This document shows positions 23,714 to 36,235 of a DNA stretch of 64,000 nt, in pieces. This DNA comes from Endothia cerciana (Eukaryota > Ascomycota > Sordariomycetes > Diaporthales > Cryphonectriaceae). How positions within the stretch are numbered: position 1 is the stretch's first letter; the number at the start of each line of letters is the position of its first letter. Made by a program: the position numbers and the translations under genes. Location of the stretch: assembly GCA_026119935.1 (NCBI GenBank), contig JALRMH010000012.1, positions 310,001 to 374,000 on the forward strand, in the 5' to 3' direction. The notes under the pieces were generated by a model. That model was given only the letters and a program-made list of their open reading frames with translations, was not told the origin of the DNA and did not search any database.

Positions 23714-25381
23714 CTACCTAAGGTGAAAGCTTGTCTGCGCCGGAGGCGGGCTCCTCACCGCCTGGCCCGCATACGCGCCGGGGATCGGCACAGCGTCATA
23801 CACCGGCTCCTCCGCCGGGGTGGGACCGTGGCCATGCTCGTTGACGATGATAGCCGGGACGTCCTGCTGTGGCCTCTGCATGGACGGGAAGGTCTCGACC
23901 GGCGACGGCTCCACGGGCGACAGGCCGGGCTTCCTCGTCGCGGAGGGCGCCTTGGGCGGCGGCGCCTGCAGCTTGAACGGCGCGGCGGCGCCCCTGGCCT
24001 TGGTCATCGAGGCGAAGCTGCTCTGCGGCTCGGGGATGTGCTTCCCGCCGGGGGTGAAGGGCGAGGCGCCGGCCTCCTCGATGTCGCCGAGGGAGCCGTA
24101 GGCGGCCGGTGGGAAGCGAGGGGACAGGGCGTGCTGCGAGTACATGCCCGGTGACTTGGGACCGTATATCGAGGAGAAGGAGGGGGACTTGGGGCCGAAG
24201 CCGGGCGTGTTAGGGGCGGACTGCGTGCGGAGCTGGGCGAGGTAGAGGTCGGAGCGGGCCTTGTCGCGCATGTCCATTGACTTCATGAGGCGGCGTTTGC
24301 TGTAGTACCTGTAGAAGATGACGGAGTAGAGTGTGATGGAGATGGCCTCGATGACGACCTCGATGATCATGCAGACGAGGGACCAATTCTGTGTCTCTGT
24401 GTCAGCACATGTTCCGCTGGTGCGAGTCAACTTTTTTGAGACGTTTTCTCCAGTCTTACCTGAAGTCTGCACACGAGGGCATAGTCCACCTGGTTATTGA
24501 AGAGCTCATGGCGCAGGTTGTTGTTGCACGACCAACCCCACAAGTCCTTGTCATCGCTGCTGACCTTGGCGTGCTGCAGGATGATGATACTGGTCACCCA
24601 AATAACCATGCTGAAGATGAACCAGCCGCAGGCGAAGAGCGTGTAATAGACTCCGACCTTCTCCGCCCTCCTGTGACCTCCACGTGTGTATCCGATGAAC
24701 ACGAGGATGCAGAGGAAGAGTGAGATGCACGAGGAGACGAGTGTCAGGAGCTGGGGTGTAGTGTTGGTGTTCGCCGCCCATGCTGGAAGGCCGTTCTTGG
24801 CTGTGAGCTCCTTAGTGGCGTTGAAGATGCTGAAGGTCGACGACAGCATAGCCAGCACGATGAGACTGCAGCTGAAGTTCACGCCACGGAGTGCAAACTT
24901 GGCCATCCGCACTCTGGTTTTGATTTTCTGCAGCTCAGATTAGCGACCGAAATCGCTCGAGATTGCTCATCAAGGCGGCTCATACCAGATCCTTTGCCTG
25001 CTCAACGTCTGTCGACACCTCCCTCTTCTCCAAAACCTGCTCCTCCCTGAACGTTGGGCTGAGTGGGTTGAGACCTCGTCCTGGTGTTCCCGGCACCTTC
25101 AGGGCACTCTTCAGTGGTGACATCGGGCTCATTGGCATTGTGACAGATTCCGGGTTGCCGTTGATATATCCAAACCCGATATCCCCGGGCTGTGACTGTG
25201 GGAACACGTTCTTCTCTCCTTGTGCCTCGATTGGTGAGTGGATGCTGGTGGCCTCAGCAAACCGAGGTGTCCTTGGCGGCTTCCCTAGTGATGACGTGGA
25301 AGACGAAGAGTCTGATGAGTCTTTGCGCCGAGTCTCGAGGTTCAAGGCGGCAGGCCGCCTCTTGTCGTCGTTGATGGCCAT
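23714..25381 (-). CDS. Four-helix integral membrane protein, uncharacterised fungal family
   Basis: Predicted 512 residues from exons 25381-24986, 24927-24460 and 24388-23714, all phase 0. A Ser/Pro-rich N-terminal tail (about 130 residues) precedes four hydrophobic segments: FSCSLIVLAMLSSTF, LVSSCISLFLCILVFIG, YTLFACGWFIFSMVIWV and, after a Cys-containing loop, MIIEVVIEAISITLYSVIF. Basic YYSKRRLMK after helix 4 and a long Ser/Pro-rich tail suggest both ends face the cytoplasm. The layout resembles MARVEL-type and SUR7-like plasma membrane proteins, and the tailed four-helix proteins needed for hyphal fusion in Neurospora (HAM-6/HAM-8) are one candidate relationship, held weakly. The ATG at 25381 was chosen because upstream in-frame sequence contains no other convincing start. 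Confidence 0.82.
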
Positions 25382-28300
25382 GGCGTCGGGGTTGTATGGC
25401 GACAGGCCGGTATGAGAAAAAGGAAACCCCAAACTTCTGACTGAGATGATCGAGAGGATAAGGAAAGTGATATGCTCGTCTACTCTTGAGGAAGCAGTCT
25501 GACGACGAGGCAAGCAACAATGAAAAGTAGGATAGAGGAGGCCAGCTATCGAGAGAAGAAGAGCCCAAAGTCCCGTCTGGTGGGGAGGGCAATGGTTTTC
25601 AGTTGCCGCCAGCCACGAGGAGGGGCACCCTCATTCGACCCTCGTGGGGAGTGCCGGTACGGCGCCTGCATGGGGGATGTCAGTAGGCGACACGGGTAGA
25701 AGCAGTCAAGGTTCCATACGCAGGACCAGGGTGCACGGCGGTAGCTGGTGCTCGACGAGCTGATAGGGCGACCACCTCGAGTGTGCCAATGTAAGCCGGC
25801 GATTCCTGATGGGAAATAGACGCCCAATGTGTGTGATCCAGGTGGCGCCAGCCGGGCGGGAAGAAGGCAGCTCGTACCCCGTACAGGTCCCTGTATCAGA
25901 TGGGCCGCCCCGGAGTGGTATTTCGTCCAGATACAACCTTCTCAGGCTTTGGGGATCTCGGGATGGTAGAAATGGGGGCGTGAAGGGTACACGTACGAGA
26001 TATGCAGTGTTATGTACCACAGGACAGCGCCCAGTCATCCATATCACATCGCCTCGCTCGATCGAGAATGAAGGACAATGCCATCCATGCGAAATGTGAT
26101 CCTTTCTGTACATTGGGCACTGGGCGTACCGTGTCGCCTCCCCCCTCGACAGCAGCCGGACACAAGCTCCCGAAGCGACCCAAGCATCGACTTTTGGCGC
26201 CATCGAGGCCCCTTGTCGCTGCGAGTCCGTCCCAAGCTCCCATGTTCGGGCGTGGGGAAGAGGTGATTGGGCCAACGAGATGGACTTCCACCCCGTTCTG
26301 GCCATGCCACCAAGAGCAAGGAGGCAACGGAGCCCCGAGCGGAGATGCAGGAATGTGCGCCCCAGGAACCGGCAGGCCTCGCGCGATGTTCTGGTTGGTG
26401 ACCTCGGCGGCTATTGTGAAGGCCACGATGGGACACCGTGGGTGGAGGCAAGCTTGAGACCTGTCGAGGACCCCGGCTTCTCCATCCCATCCGGGATCGT
26501 GGTGTGAGACCCTTGCTGGATATCACCCGGGCCCCGTGCCTTATTGGTCGCCTCTAGCAAGTACGCGCCCAATCAGGCCGCCGATGTGCGTGATTCCCAT
26601 CTGCAGGTTGCGCATCCCCAGCGGCAAGCAGCTGCCACCCGATACCACCCACCACCCCTCTTCTTTCCGTCTCGCCTCGCCTCACCTCGACGAGGCCGCT
26701 TTGACGCTTCTCTTCTCGTTACGGGCAGCTGCAGATGAAAAAGAGTCCTGCCAGTGGATGTGTCCTTCTCCCGCCTGGTCAGGGACGTGAGACCTGCCCA
26801 GGCCTTTCGTTGCTACGAACCGTGGCTGCGAACCCAGGTGGGAAGATCAGTTGCATCGCGGGGGCTCTAGATCTCACTCCGTGCTGCTGCACGAAGCTTG
26901 TGGCTGCAGAAGCCACAAGCCTCACACCGTCGACGATACCTATTTTTGTCGGTGGAACGCGACCTCGTGCGTGGCGAAAACTAAGCGTTGAAAGGGGTCC
27001 GTCCAGAGGTGACAAGCCTGACGCGCTCGCGATAGGGCCAAGAGGGGACGGCGATGTCCTTGGGTTCCTAAAATAGGAAATCGCGAGATGCGCCCATTGG
27101 TTGCAACCTTCCAATATCGGGGGTGGTACTGCGTCTATAGCGCCGATTATGCCAGGCATCGTGACGGCCGAGTGAGGCCATAGGGTTAGTCAGGACCGCG
27201 CCGGCAACCTTGGAACGTTTCCCTCATGGAGACCAGCTATTTATAGCAGAGCCTGCCTTATCTTGTGATCCGCGGGCGACGTGCGTTGACGAACGGCTGA
27301 CTTTTCACCAAGTTCCGGTTCATTTGCTTGGCTTTATGAAGTCTCGAATGGAGTCTCCTCCGCAGCGCCAGCGGCAGACGGGTAATTCAGCAGCTACCTG
27401 GGTGCCTGGCAAGGCCCCCATCCGCTGGACAAAGAAGAAGGGATTAGCTGATCCCCAAGCACCGGAAGGCCTCGTCGATTTTCATTCGATGTTCCTGTTC
27501 AGTCACCTGGTTGTTCCATCCCCTCCTTTAGAAATGCTCTCGTCCGATAGTGATCCCCCCCTTGTTTTTTTTTTCCTTTTTTTTTTTTTTTTTTTTTTCA
27601 CTTAAAAAAAAAAAAAAAAAAAAAAAAGGAAAAACCACCAGCAGGTCGTATACCTACGAAACCGAGGGGCTCTATCTTTTGCACAGAACTCTCACAGCAC
27701 CGAGATATTGGTTGTTGAAGTGAGTCAATCAATCCTTATGATCGATGTGTGAGCGAAGTCAGTACTGTCAGGGATGGATGCTGGCCCATCTACACTGATG
27801 TAGGCGTCATTGTTCTCAAGGGAGACCGTCAGCACTGTGCCTTATACTACTTGGTTCACCCTCTCACAAATACCACATTTTCTCCCCAGAGCATCTCTAT
27901 AATGACGTTCGAGTATGTCCATTTTGCAAAACGGCCTCTCGCTAGCGACACTCCTCCTTCCGATGGTAGGATCGGATCCCACACAACTGGATCCATGATA
28001 TGGCATTTTCTGCGATACTGGCGCTCGCACGCCTCCCAAGATCTTGGTAACCAACACAAGCTCGGAGTATGAGGTCCTGTCGAGGTGACAACATGAGGAA
28101 GACGCGAGAGAAATTGGGGACTACGGCTTGAAAGTCTCTGCCCCGGTTGAGATTTCTCGACCCCGTGATGAACATGCCGCGTTCCCTGACATTGCATGCT
28201 CTATACCCAAATAATTTTCCTTCTTACCTCATCGCTTTGTGCGGAAAGGGGGGGTTACACTAGCCTAAATCATATAGCGAGCAGCGCATTTGCTGAGAAT

Positions 28301-29176
28301 TTCAAACAAGGGCAAGTACAATTAGATCTGGGAAACAGCGCAAGGGTTGTAGATCTCGTCCTTGATACCGTAGCATATTGTCCATCTCGAGTCGGTGATA
28401 CGGAGCCGGTGTTGAAGTTGGCCCCGGATCGTGCCGACTTGAGCGAAAATTGGCAGATATACAACCGAGCACCGAGAGATCAAGACGGAGTCTCGCTTAC
28501 GCGTTTGGGAGAATTAAACTTTGGGAAATGACTACTTCGAGGCAGCCTGACCTAGTCCATCGGCTTGGGATACCAAGGTATTCATTATACATTCGCTGAT
28601 AAGAACCGCCCATCGAGATACGCCTGTTTAACCTCACAGCCGTCTAGATAGTACAGTAGTCGCCTGACCTACCCATGAGAAACATTGCAGCATATTCAGG
28701 GAGAAGACGATGCCCGAGATTATCAAGAGATTTTGATTCTGTATTGAATCTGCATGAATGAAGGATGACGATGGAAGTAATGCAGAAATATTGGGTTTGC
28801 CCAAAACGCACCATGGCTGGAACACGAGGTTGTCACCACCGGCGGGATCACGCACGTTATACAATCCCAGAATGCTACTACTCTTGCGTTGATGGTTCGC
28901 AGACCATGTATAATTGTACCATTATTCTATATAGCCTTAAATAGAATCTACCTTCATTTCCTGCAACTAGGGCGCGAGATATGCACCTCAGTCAGTTGGA
29001 CCGCTTTTCAGTCACTTGTCTTCTTCGAAACTTATACATTTTAGCCCCAAATTAGGGGATCATGAGACATAAAGCCGGCGGGCAACCTCAACAGCCAGCT
29101 CGTCCCGAACAATATACCCAACGGACGAATATCACTCTTCAACACTTGCCTCACTCAATCAGTTTGCACTGTCGTC
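25382..29176. other. 3.8-kb gene-poor spacer
   Basis: No recognisable gene. The first 1.5 kb is GC-rich and stays open in several frames by composition only. The stretch 27570-27634 is a T/A-tract inverted repeat listed separately. From 27700 to 29100 composition is more AT-rich with unrecognised fragments. Confidence 0.5.
27570..27634. repeat. Long T-tract / A-tract inverted repeat
   Basis: The order is five T, CC, 22 T, a five-base CACTT centre, 24 A, GG, five A. The CC and GG interruptions mirror each other, so the structure is a near-perfect palindrome with about 29-base arms. It could extrude as a cruciform or act as a nucleosome-excluding element. Confidence 0.85.
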
Positions 29177-30712
29177 ATGTCCGTTGTAAGTGCACACTCT
29201 CGAGATACACCCGATGATTCTGGTCCGGGTTCTGCCAAGGCAAATAACACCATCCACGTGCAGGTGAACCCCAACGTTCCTATCGACTACTCCGTCCGCA
29301 AATGGAGCCGATTCCTAGCCCCTTCGAAGCCAATGAGTTCACCGACTGGAGGGATGAATCCCTCTCGTGGAAGAGGGCCTGTTACATCGGCGACTGGTCC
29401 CCTCTGCTCAAGATTCGCGTCACCGGTCCCGAGGCAAAGGCCTTCTTCGAGTACATCTCGACCAACCACTGGCCCGTCTTCGAGCCGCGCAAGGGCAAAC
29501 CCGCCATCTTCTGCCGGGCCAAGGATGGCAGCATCATGGGCGAGGGTCTGCTGTTCAAGCTGGCCGAGGACATTTACATCTTCCGAGCGTCCCCGGCGTA
29601 CCGTGGGCGATGTTCCAATTTCACTATGGTGCTAGGAAATTTGAGGCCCAGCTCAAGTTTGTCAGTGATGGATGGTATCTCATCCAGGTCCAGGAACCAA
29701 AAAGTGTCGAGGTTATGGAAGAGGTCACTGGTTCCTCGCTGCGAGATTTGAACTTCATGCACGCGAAAGAGGCGTCCATTGACGAGCTGAAGTTCCTCTG
29801 TCTCCGTCGGGGAGTACCGGGAGAGCGAGGTTTTGAGCTCTGGGGACCGGCTGAGCAGGGCCAATCATTTTATCGTACCATTGGGCTTGGGAGGCGCGCA
29901 AAGGCTATAAGTCACGTAAGTAGTCGTACTCTTCCTGTCATTGCTTCACTATTTGCTGGTCCTGGTTGTCTGACATTCATACTCAAGGCGGAAGCGGCTT
30001 TTCCCGACACCCTGGCTTGACTTCCTACCCACGGTTTTCGACTCGGACGAACCAGAGACTGCTGCCTACCGCGAATTCGTCGAGAAGCGTGGCCTCGTCG
30101 CTGCGGCGTTCCTATTCGCCAGCTGCGAGGGCAGCTTTGGCAACGACCCCAAGCTACACCACCGACACCCTATGGTCTAGGCTGGGGCTGGCTGGTGAAC
30201 CTAGATCCAGACCATAGCTTCATTGGGCGTGAGGCGCTGGAGAAGATCGCTTCAAGCTCACCAAACAAACTCGTCAGCCTGGAGTGGAACTCGGACGACG
30301 TGGCCGACGTGTATGCGAGTCTCTTCCGGGTGGAGTCGTACGAGTACATGGAGCTCCTGAGAACCGGAAATGGGCCGATGGTAGCAAGTTCCGTGTACCT
30401 CACGAAGAATGGTGACGATGGTCATGAAGACGGAACCAAGGACGACAAGCCCTTTGGGGTTGCTGTGTCCAGGTGCTACAGCTACTGTTTTAAGGAGATG
30501 ATTTCGTTGGCCATCATCACCTCAGAGCATGCGAACCCAGGAACTGAAGTCATTGTAAAATGGAGAAATCAAGGAGCGCTTCAGAAGGATAGCCGAGCAG
30601 TAAGTAATGACAAACTTTCAGCCATATGCAGAGAATCTCCATCTGACTTGATACCCGGGTTGCCAGGCGGGCACCATACAAGGAAGACCAGCGCAAGAAG
30701 GCGTTGAATTAG
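29177..30712 (+). pseudogene. Frameshifted GcvT-family gene, LigM/DesA-like aromatic O-demethylase
   Basis: Family members move a methyl group from an aromatic methoxyl such as vanillate to tetrahydrofolate. Blocks in order: EPIPSPFEANEFTDWRDE from 29302, GPEAKAFFEYIS, then PWAMFQFHYG in another frame from about 29600, RGFELWGPAEQG, PWLDFLPTVFDSDEP in a third frame from about 30005, YGLGWGWLVN and FIGREALEK from about 30175 in yet another frame, and PGTEVIVKW near the C-terminus. Frame changes near 29595 and 30170 cannot be explained by introns and look like one-base losses. A real intron may lie at 29916-29987. The start (ATG 29177 with a possible intron) and the C-terminal join after 30599 are uncertain. 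Intact neighbours argue against general sequencing error. Family assignment rests on remembered motif order. Confidence 0.68.
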
Positions 30713-31547
30713 ACATATATCTCAGACGTGGTATTAGAAGAGCGAGAATTGATACGCTGGATTCCTTTTCAAGCGTCAGTACATAAGTCCAGAGGCCGAG
30801 TCCTCCGCCAGGCTTCTGGGCAAATTATTGCCACGGCCCCCACCTCCCAAATGATGGTCGGACTATGTATTGGTAGCATAAGAAATATGTCTTATAATAT
30901 GTCTTATAATATAATAATCTTGCAGCTTGATCTACTGAGAGATATTTTGCCATCATCGCGTCAGGCCGAATGTATCGTGGTCTTGCGAGATGAACCGACT
31001 TAGAGGTAGGAGGAAATCCTTATGAGGATATTATGGAAAGAACACGATCCTGGACCCTAACCCTGGGCAATATGCCTACTTAAACCACTCTTCTCGAGCT
31101 TATCTCATAGATATTATTTTGTCAAGATAATCCATTCAATTCTTTCCATGCTCACAGAACAACTATTTTCTCACAGATATTCCACAGGCAGGCACATGCT
31201 CTGTGACAGCCAGGCCAAGGCCGTTGTCGAGTGCCTTCGAGACGGCAGAGGCCCAAGCCACTGTGGCGCCGCGCAAGGATCCTTGGGTGGGGCTTGGAGG
31301 GGTAGGTAAGGTGGTTGTCAGTGCTAAGGAAATCTTCTGCAGTGACTCAATCTTGAAAGAGGCGACCTACCCACCAAACCCAGCAGCCTCCAAAGCATTG
31401 TCTTCCCAAGACAATCAACATCAAAATCCAATTTCCGCCCAACAAATCATTAATTCGGAGTCCTCCTCGCTGCTGCGATCGAAATTTTGAAAACGAATAA
31501 TCCCGCGCATTGAGTGCCCCGCCCCACCCTCGACCTAACAAACCATC
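30713..31547. other. Promoter and leader of eIF2-gamma
   Basis: No gene seen. A 12-base unit (atatgtcttata) occurs twice in tandem near 30891-30915. The last 150 bases are the likely leader. Confidence 0.5.
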
Positions 31548-33140
31548 ATGATGGCGGAGAACGGCGAAACAGACAAGCTGGGCAACGACATCCACGGGTC
31601 CGACAGCGAGGCCTCTGAGGTCGGGCTGTCGGACCACGAGGTTGAGGAGGAAAAGCCTCTGAGGCCCGCCATGAAGAAGGCCGCCCCTGCGCCCGTCGTC
31701 CAGCGCCCACCTTTGCCTCCCCAGACAGAACCTAAGGACCTCGACGTGTCGACCCTGTCCCCCCTCACCCCAGAGATTATCGCCAGGCAGGCGACCATCA
31801 ACATTGGCACCATCGGCCATGTCGCTCACGGAAAGTCGACTGTTGTAAAGGCCATCTCAGGCGTCCAGACTGTCCGATTCAAGAACGAGTTGATACGAAA
31901 CATCACCATCAAGCTTGGTTACGCCAACGCCAAGATCTACCAGTGCGACAACAAAGAGTGCCCAAGGCCTGGCTGCTTCCGGAGTTACAAGAGCGACAAG
32001 GAGGTTGATCCTCCCTGCGAGCGTGAAGGGTGTGGTGGCACATACAGATTGTTGAGACACGTCTCGTGAGCAGCCTCGTCTACTTGCTGGCTTTGGATAT
32101 GAGGCTAACATACTATATTCAGCTTCGTTGACTGCCCTGGGCACGACATTCTCATGAGCACCATGTTGTCAGGAGCTGCGGTCATGGACGCCGCATTGTT
32201 GTTGGTCGCCGGAAACGAAACCTGCCCGCAACCCCAGACCTCCGAGCATTTGGCTGCTATTGAGATCATGAAGCTGGACAAGATCATCATCCTGCAGAAC
32301 AAGGTCGACCTAATGCGGGAAGAGGCCGCCTTGGCACACTACCAGTCCATCCTAAAGTTCATCCGGGGCACCGTCGCCGGCAAGTCGCCTGTCATTCCCA
32401 TCTCCGCCCAGCTGAAGTTCAACATCGACGCTGTGAATGAGGCTATTGTCAACACCATCCCTGTGCCACCCAGAGATTTCAGTATGGACCCTCAGATGAT
32501 CGTCATTCGGTCGTTCGACGTCAACAAGCCCGGTGCCGAGATCGAGGAGCTGAAGGGTGGTGTTGCCGGTGGCTCTATTCTCCACGGTGTGCTCAAGCTT
32601 GGCGACGAGATCGAGATTCGACCAGGTATTGTCACTCGTGACGACAAGGGCGATTTGAAGTGCACGCCCATTTTCTCCCGCATCGTCTCCCTCAACTCCG
32701 AGTCGAATGACCTGAAGTACGCCGTCCCAGGTGGCCTCATTGGTGTCGGAACCCGCATCGATCCTACTCTCTGCCGTGCCGATCGTCTCGTCGGCTTCGT
32801 TCTCGGTCTCAAGGGCCGCCTGCCCGAGATCTACTCCGAGATCGAGGTGAACTTCTACCTGCTCCGTCGGCTGCTCGGTGTCCGTACCGCGGACGGCAAG
32901 CAAGCTAAAGTTGAGAAGCTGGCGAAGAACGAGGTCATCATGGTGAACATCGGTTCCACATCAGCAGGTGCAAAGGTAGCGGCTATCAAGAAGGACGCTG
33001 CGAAGCTCATCCTGACTAACCCTGCCTGCACAAACATTGGTGAAAAGGTTGCGCTGTCTCGACGTATCGAGAAGCACTGGCGTCTCATTGGTTGGGCCAC
33101 GATTGCTGCTGGAAATACCCTGCAGCCTAGCACGAACTAA
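31548..33140 (+). CDS. gcd11: Translation initiation factor eIF2 subunit gamma
   Basis: The GTP-binding core of eIF2, which delivers Met-tRNAi to the 40S ribosome. Exons 31548-32065 and 32123-33140 give 511 residues, like yeast Gcd11 without its longest N-terminus. An acidic N-terminal tail leads to GHVAHGKST (90-98, G1). A zinc-ribbon-like stretch with CDNKEC, RPGC, PCEREGC follows. The G3 motif DCPGH sits just after the single 57-nt intron, and NKVD is G4. EF-Tu-like beta-barrel domains complete the protein. Two adjacent ATGs open the frame; the first is used here. Confident. Confidence 0.97.
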
Positions 33141-33727
33141 GTTGTTGTCAACATAAGAACGGTGCTGGTGGGTTATTTGATCTGTTGAGGAGGCTCTGGC
33201 TGTCACGGCTAGGACCGTGTCTAGGCAGCGTTAGGAATACAAAAAAAGGTCAGTTCAGTCACAGCACTGGGATCGCCCCCTATCGACGTGATATTCCGGG
33301 AGAGAATTGTGTGAGATAAATGGTTCACTGTGGGTAGTCACCTCTTTGAGGTGGGCTCCACGATGTGATAACCGCCGGCATGACACGATCCACCATCAAA
33401 CAACCTATCGAAAGGTACCTGGCAGCATATGCGGGCGTATAAACCCGTCGTGGGGGTATGCTCCTCTGTGAAATCCATACCTTTTGTTCCACTAAGTTCG
33501 ATCTGTGTCGTCGGCCCCTGGGAGGGAGTCTCCTAGTATACTTGGTTCGCTGTAGATCTGTGTCTGCACGTAAACGCGGGAAAGGTATATCTGCTCACTG
33601 GCTTTCAAAATCAACAGGCTAGCTAGCTACTGCCATTCACGGGGCACAAGGCTCCCAACCGACGGATTGTGTCAAAGCCGGAGACGTCTGACATGTCAAG
33701 ATGCTCTCTGGACGCCCACACTCTCCT
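33141..33727. other. Shared 3' region of eIF2-gamma and the acidic-motif gene
   Basis: Nearly 590 bases between two convergent stop codons, with no recognisable gene. Confidence 0.5.
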
Positions 33728-35319
33728 TCACTTCCTCGTCTTCCGCGCATGCTTCACCAGATTCTCGATAACCCCCTCAAATGCCTCCCTCTCCTTGATC
33801 TGCTCATCGGTCCTCTGCTTCCAGTACTCCAGCACCGCCATCGCGGTCCCCTCCAGCCCCTCCAGCCGCCCAATGTGCTCCTTGAGCTCGCCATCCGTCA
33901 TTCCGTCCAGAGCCTCATCCGTCGTCGTGCACAGCTGCCGCGCGGCGACGAGGTCAAACTCAGGCGGCGGCGGCGGGCCTCTCAGCTTGGACGAGGTTGG
34001 TCCGTCCGGTATGTTCTCCTGCCCCGGCTGCGGCGACTTCAGCCGCGAGGGGGCGCGCGAGCCGGATCGTCGGGAGTCGGAGGATGTCCGCGGTGAGTTC
34101 ATAGATGGGAGGACGAGTTTCTTCTGCTTGGATGCGGGCAGGATCTCGTCTAGGTCGACAGGCACGCCGAGCGAGACGAGGAAGAGTCGGCGGATGCGGG
34201 AGCGGATCCAGTCTGGGGGTTGAAGGGGTGGTGGGGCGACTAGTTGAGACCAGAGCGAGGCGGAGCGCTGTGTAAGGAATATGGGGTTATCTTTTGAGGA
34301 TACTGTCGGTGTTGGCGGCATGTCGTCGCCTGCTGTAGTGGGGAAGAGGGCGTCGAGGTAGGGTTCCGTGGTTCTGGCTATGTTGTCTGGATCCAGCCCG
34401 TCAAAATCAGGTATTGACTGAAGTGGCATGGTCAGCATAGGAGATCAACGACGAGACTCGCATATGAGGGGCAACATACAAATGACAATGGCTGTACAGC
34501 CGGTGTTGATGATGTGACGGGGGCGGCGGGAGTCTCGGGCTCTTGGAAGCCATCGTCGAAGTCGTCAAACTCCGCCTCCTCATCACCCTCCTCAAAGTCG
34601 TCGAAGTCATCCCCGAACTCATCGTCACCATCATCAGCACCTCCAGCCTCCTGGTTGGCAACCGAGGATGTTCGTCTTGAGCGGACAGATCTCGTGGAGG
34701 ACAACGCGGGTGATATTGGCTCAACTACAATAGAAAATTCTCAGTACCTCAGGAGGTGAAGAAGGGTCTGCTACATTTTCGTACCAGTGCCTTCCTGCTC
34801 CACCGGCGACTTGACCAGCACATCCGGTGATGCGTCCCCCTTGTGCTTGACTTCCGGATGGGATTGCGCCTCTGAGTTGCCGGGGCTCTCCTCTACCACC
34901 GTCTTGGGGATCGGGTGGCCACCAGGGGTCGAGGGCGACCTTATATCTCCAGCTTCATCCTCGCCGTCGGCCGCCTTCTTCTCCTCAGGCACGACCGCGA
35001 TTTCATCTGGCTCGGCGTCCTCCTCTCTCATCTTGTACGCCTCCGTCCCGGGAACTTCGCCGTAGGAGGGCTCATGGCTGACCTTCTCGACCCGGACCTT
35101 GGGTATGGGAGAGGCGCTGGGGCTGCGAGGGACAGACTGCGCATCGGAGAAGTGATCATCGGATTCAGATGAATCTGGATAATGTCTGTCAGTACGGGGT
35201 ATCGAGGTCCGCATGCCACGGCCTCAGGGGTAGAAATAGCACGCACCCAGCTCATGAGCTCCGGGATCCTTAGTCCCGCTCCTCTCAGGAGGTGTCAGGC
35301 TATCTCTCCTGCCAGACAT
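33728..35319 (-). CDS. Uncharacterised fungal protein with acidic Phe-rich clathrin/AP-type motifs
   Basis: Predicted 465 residues from exons 35319-35247, 35174-34785, 34724-34480 and 34417-33728; all joins keep frame. The N-terminal half is disordered, rich in Ser, Pro and acidic residues. Near residue 190-220 it has FGDDFDDFEEG and EFDDFDDGF, the kind of acidic Phe motif that binds AP-1 gamma-ear or clathrin adaptors. The C-terminal half has a folded-looking part (WIRSRIRRLFLVSLGVPVD) and ends in a basic coiled segment (IENLVKHARKTRK). This pattern resembles yeast Laa2, which works with Laa1 and AP-1 in clathrin-coated vesicle traffic. That link is inference from motif layout, not a demonstrated homology. 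The gene diverges from Nsp1. Confidence 0.8.
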
Positions 35320-36235
35320 GGCCAGTTGCCGAGGATGGTGGTCGGTTGGAGAAGGGGGAGATGTTCGAAGGGTCACGCGAGGAGCTCGTTGAGATTACGG
35401 GTTCAAGACACGTGCAGTAGAAGGGATAACAGGGAGGGGCAATTGAGAGGATGGAGGGGCCTCAAGCCTGGCAGATATATGGCTGAGGGACACCCGGAAC
35501 AACAGCTGTTTATGCAGGAACTAGACTCACACGCGGATGGGACGAGCTGAGAAGGAGGGCGACTTTCTGTGCTGGCCAGGTCGATCGACAAGTCCCGACC
35601 ACTTCCAAGGAACCTCGACGTCTCACAGATGGTCCATGGCTCGGTCCAGACCTCCCAAGGCAAGCAGGATAGTGGAGCTGTAGTGGTCAGGTTGCGATTC
35701 CCTGGGGGGCCCACACCCACCCGCACCGTCTACCTCCCGCTGCTTTGCATGGCTGTGACTTGGCGGAGGTGTTAAGGCGCCAACCTTGGAACGGCACCCC
35801 TGCCCTAAAATTTCCAGCTCGCGGCCGGCAGCAAACAGCTCGGCGCGCTTTTGACCTGCTACCACGAGCTACCGCGACGGCGACTTCAACCACGCTGAAC
35901 ATTTGAAGCAAGCAGCCAATCGCACCCCAACACCAAGACAAGAGGTGCAGTCTTTGACAGTCCTGCCGAAACCTGTCGTCTTCTACTGCCCAAGTCTTTA
36001 AGACGATCCGTCACGGATGCCTCTTATCCGCCAAAAAGTCTCTACTACTTACGTCTGTTTCTGTCGGCAGTGTTCTCAACCTCTGCTCAAGTCTAGGCAT
36101 TAAGTCGATTCAACCCAACCTAACCCAACCCAACCTCTCCCTACGCGACTCTCCTCCGACGGAGTCTTATCTCTCACCTTCGAACACGGCCATCTCCTCC
36201 AAAGTCCATCGACCCAGCAAGCTATCTTGTCAATC
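35320..36235. promoter_or_regulatory. Divergent promoter region between the acidic-motif gene and Nsp1
   Basis: 916 bases between two start codons on opposite strands. The Nsp1 side is a pyrimidine-rich leader with repeated ccaacc/cctaac units near 36110-36140. No specific factor site is claimed. Confidence 0.55.

Noticed and set aside
25706..26526. Overlapping open frames on both strands, 130-200 codons
   Set aside because: Open in several frames at once through GC content, with no family match or splice signals.
25809..26640. Apparent repeat of a PMCVI-encoding stretch near 25820 and 26575
   Set aside because: Similarity is limited to about 12 bases and does not extend.
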